Positions 39,198-40,926 of a DNA stretch of 40,926 bases are shown one piece after another; position 1 is the stretch's first letter, and each line of letters begins with the position of its first letter. The notes below the pieces were generated by a model. That model searched no databases, was not told where the DNA came from, and was given only the letters and a program-made list of their open reading frames with translations. The stretch comes from Eubacteriales bacterium (GTDB lineage: Bacteria > Bacillota > Clostridia > Lachnospirales > Lachnospiraceae): positions 1 to 40,926 of the forward strand of contig JAUNGJ010000026.1 of NCBI GenBank assembly GCA_030524585.1, written 5' to 3'. Both the position numbers and the translations under genes were made by a program.

Positions 39198-39635
39198 ATG
39201 AGATATGGTTCAGTTTATTTAATTGTGAAAGACTTTGATAAGTCAGTTTCATTTTATGAAAAAGTATTCGACATGAAGGTAAGTGCCACAAACGGAAAAC
39301 GATTTGCTATGTTTCATAGTGAAGGGTTGAATCTTTGCCTGATGAATGGTTATTATGATGATGAAAATAGCAATCAGGTAATAACAAAAGGAGATTATTG
39401 GGAGATATATGATAATCAAAGAGGGATTGCGGATAATGCAAATTCCCGTAAGGTATTCATTAACTTAGGAGTTGAGGATTTAAAAGCAGAATATAATCGC
39501 ATAAAAGAATTAGGAATCGCAGAGCAGTTGACAGAAATCCGTTTCATTCATGTTTTTTCGCCGTACTGGTATTTTACTTTTATGGACCCTGACGGAAATC
39601 CTATAGAAATCACAGGCGGTTATAAAGAAGAATGA
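39198..39635 (+). CDS. VOC-family (glyoxalase/bleomycin-resistance/dioxygenase) protein
   Basis: This 145-residue protein has two beta-alpha-beta-beta-beta units: VYLIVKDFDKSVSFYEKVF with RFAMFHSEGLNLCLMNGYY, then KVFINLGVEDLKAEYNRIKE with FTFMDPDGNPIEITGGY. The FMDPDGNPIEI ending is the usual VOC signature; its Glu is a metal ligand in this superfamily. Members act as glyoxalases or dioxygenases, or bind antibiotics such as bleomycin or fosfomycin; which applies here is open. I chose the ATG at 39198, after GAAAGGG. It belongs to the AT-rich accessory tail. Confidence 0.9.
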   Translation: MRYGSVYLIVKDFDKSVSFYEKVFDMKVSATNGKRFAMFHSEGLNLCLMNGYYDDENSNQVITKGDYWEIYDNQRGIADNANSRKVFINLGVEDLKAEYNRIKELGIAEQLTEIRFIHVFSPYWYFTFMDPDGNPIEITGGYKEE

Positions 39636-39652
39636 AATGACAGGGGGATTGT

Positions 39653-40330
39653 ATGGACAGAATTGTTAAGGAGGCTATCACTAAAATACAAGAGTTAGAA
39701 AAAAATGCTCCAAATGGGAAACATGTTGTTACTGGGGACATTAGAAAGCTATCATCCAAATTATTCAAATCAATTAATGATAAAAGTATTGAACATATAT
39801 TGGGGTTGTGCGAAGAATTGTTGAATCAGCGTACATGGGCATTAGGGGTGATTGCATATGATTTTGCATATCGGGTTAAAAATCAATATGGTGAGTCAAC
39901 GTATGATGTTTTCTTTCGATGGCTGAAAGATTATGTCAGCGGCTGGGGAGATTGTGATGATTTTTGTACGCATGCATTTGGTGAATTACTCAGGCAGGAT
40001 AAATCTTTATTTGCGAAGGTTATTCTGTGGACAAATGATCATGATTTTTGGGTGAGAAGGGCTTCTGCGGTCATTCTGATTCCAGCTATTAAAAAAAATG
40101 ATTACAATGGTATTGAACCGTTGGAGATAGCGAATAGGCTGATGTTGGATGAGCATGATTTGGTTTTAAAAGGATATGGTTGGATGTTGAAATCTTTGTC
40201 ACAAATAGATCAACGTTGTGTTATGGAGTATTTAATTGAAAATTATGAGCGAATGCCACGAGTGGCGTATCGCTATGCACTTGAAAAATTTGATAAAGAG
40301 ACGCGAAACAAGTTAATGAAAATGAAATAA
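39653..40330 (+). CDS. AlkD-like DNA alkylation repair (HEAT-repeat) protein
   Basis: This 225-residue all-helical protein matches the DNA_alkylation/AlkC-AlkD type of HEAT-like glycosylases. The features are repeated amphipathic helices, RTWALGVIAYDFAYRVKNQY, the conserved SGWGDCDDFCTHAFGELLRQ, WTNDHDFWVRRASAVILIPA and YGWMLKSLSQIDQRCVMEYL. Relatives remove N3- and N7-alkylated purines. The Trp, Asp and Arg residues expected in the lesion-binding cleft (W-x-D-C-D, W-V-R-R-A) are present. GGGGG lies before the ATG. It may be a minor paralogue rather than the housekeeping enzyme. Confidence 0.85.
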   Translation: MDRIVKEAITKIQELEKNAPNGKHVVTGDIRKLSSKLFKSINDKSIEHILGLCEELLNQRTWALGVIAYDFAYRVKNQYGESTYDVFFRWLKDYVSGWGDCDDFCTHAFGELLRQDKSLFAKVILWTNDHDFWVRRASAVILIPAIKKNDYNGIEPLEIANRLMLDEHDLVLKGYGWMLKSLSQIDQRCVMEYLIENYERMPRVAYRYALEKFDKETRNKLMKMK

Positions 40331-40380
40331 CAGATTGTTTGAAACGAATCTGACAGATTCCAGTTTACGGAGAAGAAACT

Positions 40381-40475
40381 ATGAAAAAATAATTAGAATA
40401 CTTTTGATAACACTGGTGTTATTTAGTCTGTTTAGATGTTCTCAAAAAGAATCATCAGTGGTTGAGGTAATATGA
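40381..40475 (+). pseudogene. Frameshifted, truncated lipoprotein gene start
   Basis: From the ATG at 40381 the frame is ATG AAA AAA TAA. Adding one A to the six-A run restores MKKIIRILLITLVLFSLFRC followed by SQKESSVVEVI and a stop at 40473-40475. This is a clean lipoprotein signal peptide with a lipobox cysteine, so a single-base deletion has inactivated it. The surviving coding part is only about 31 residues, so the body of the gene is also lost, and the next gene begins at once. Confidence 0.65.
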
Positions 40476-40476
40476 A

Positions 40477-40875
40477 ATGGAAAGTTGGTTCACTGTTGAA
40501 GAAATTGATTGTGAAACATTTGCTATCAGCGAATATAAGCACTGGGAAGAAACACACTGCTATCTATTATGCGGAGAAAAAAGTGCCGTTTTAATTGATA
40601 CAGGATTAGGCGTTTCCAATATCAAACAGATAGTAGATAGATTGACAAAGCTACCGATTACAGTGGTTACTACGCATGTCCATTGGGATCACATTGGTGG
40701 ACACAAATATTTTGATAATATAGCGGTATATGAAGCAGAAAAAGAATGGTTGTCATGTAATTTTCCGATACCTTTGCAAGTTGTTCAACATAATTTGGAA
40801 AAGCAGTTATATATAGAGAAAGAAGATAATCTATGCTATAATACTCACGAAGTCAGCAGGAACAGGAGCATAATT
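40477..40875 (+). pseudogene. Metallo-beta-lactamase-fold hydrolase, 3'-truncated
   Basis: The ATG at 40477, with GAGGT eight bases upstream, starts a protein MESWFTVEEIDCETFAISEY with the MBL-fold core: SAVLIDTGLGVSNI and VTTHVHWDHIGGHKYF, which contains the HxHxDH zinc motif. After about residue 108 (IPLQVVQHNLEK) similarity to the family stops, whereas full proteins run to roughly 250 residues or more with further zinc ligands. What follows is promoter-like DNA and the start of another gene. The frame stays open and runs in phase into that gene, but a working hydrolase is not expected. Confidence 0.75.
40834..40868 (+). promoter_or_regulatory. Extended -10 promoter and ribosome binding site of the last gene
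   Basis: TGC followed by TATAAT (40837-40842) forms an extended -10. AGGAG (40864-40868) lies seven bases before the ATG at 40876. Both lie inside the open frame of the truncated hydrolase gene. Confidence 0.65.
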
Positions 40876-40926
40876 ATGAATTTTACTGATAAGTTAAAAG
40901 AGAGCATTTTATTGATGGATGGTGCG
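40876..40926 (+). CDS. Start of a homocysteine S-methyltransferase-type protein (partial)
   Basis: Only 17 residues are visible before the window ends: MNFTDKLKESILLMDGA. The ILLMDGA ending matches the N-terminal start of the homocysteine-binding barrel in MetH, BHMT and MmuM enzymes (typically followed by MGT), which transfer a methyl group to homocysteine to form methionine. A promoter and ribosome binding site lie directly upstream. Whether it is the short MmuM type or full-length MetH cannot be seen. Confidence 0.6.
   Translation, partial: MNFTDKLKESILLMDGA

Noticed and set aside
37620-40480. Possible attC sites or transposon ends in the accessory tail
   Set aside because: Only short repeated words such as TTCCAGTTT were seen; no paired inverted ends, target duplications or recombinase gene are present.
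1-40926. tRNA, rRNA, CRISPR array or phage genes
   Set aside because: None of the typical folds, repeat-spacer patterns or structural genes were recognised on either strand.

Overview
The window looks like a chromosomal segment of a gut-type Firmicute, most likely a Lachnospiraceae-like clostridium. The basis is moderate GC content, strong AGGAGG-type ribosome binding sites, an occasional TTG start, Gram-positive envelope gene families, a PTS with its antiterminator and a CsoR/CopA copper locus. I see no rRNA, tRNA, CRISPR array or intact insertion sequence. Species assignment is inference.

Layout. (1) 1-1083: the 3' end of a VanT-like alanine/serine racemase, then a decayed patchwork copy of genes that are intact 4.5-6 kb downstream. 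(2) 1084-8188: response regulator, histidine kinase, ABC ATPase, a two-FtsX permease, a GNAT acetyltransferase and BrnQ. (3) 8231-9706: a LysR regulator divergent from a YbaK-type deacylase. (4) 9983-18534: a cell-envelope block with a long-chain polyprenyl diphosphate synthase, a CmpB-like membrane protein, a membrane metallophosphoesterase, response regulator, kinase, ABC ATPase, permease and a monofunctional peptidoglycan glycosyltransferase. (5) 18575-24671: a glycosyltransferase carrying a MarR-like C-terminal domain, an MFS transporter, a DadA-Rieske oxidoreductase, a LysR regulator and a YitT protein. (6) 24758-29427: a Bce-type antimicrobial-peptide sensing and resistance module. (7) 29526-37379: transaldolase-like aldolase, CsoR, CopA with a C-terminal CopZ-like domain, PTS EIICBA, a BglG-family antiterminator and a DUF554 protein. 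(8) 37486-40926: a more AT-rich accessory tail of small stand-alone enzymes (methyltransferase, GNAT, VOC, AlkD-like) mixed with broken genes, ending in the start of a homocysteine S-methyltransferase.

How the genes work together. Three separate two-component/ABC modules lie within 29 kb, and each has a candidate response-regulator target between the kinase and the ABC genes. The most interesting is block 4. The same promoter architecture, three tandem 11-bp boxes followed at fixed distance by a TA[A/T]CAT -10, occurs before the polyprenyl synthase (9889-9941) and, overlapping the kinase stop codon, before the ABC genes (14410-14462). This ties lipid-carrier synthesis, a phosphoesterase, an exporter and a glycan polymerase into one probable envelope-stress regulon. 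A second shared regulatory element is a near-duplicate divergent promoter at 9107-9185 and 19939-20016, which may place the YbaK gene, the MFS gene and the glycosyltransferase under common control, perhaps by the LysR protein at 8231-9100.
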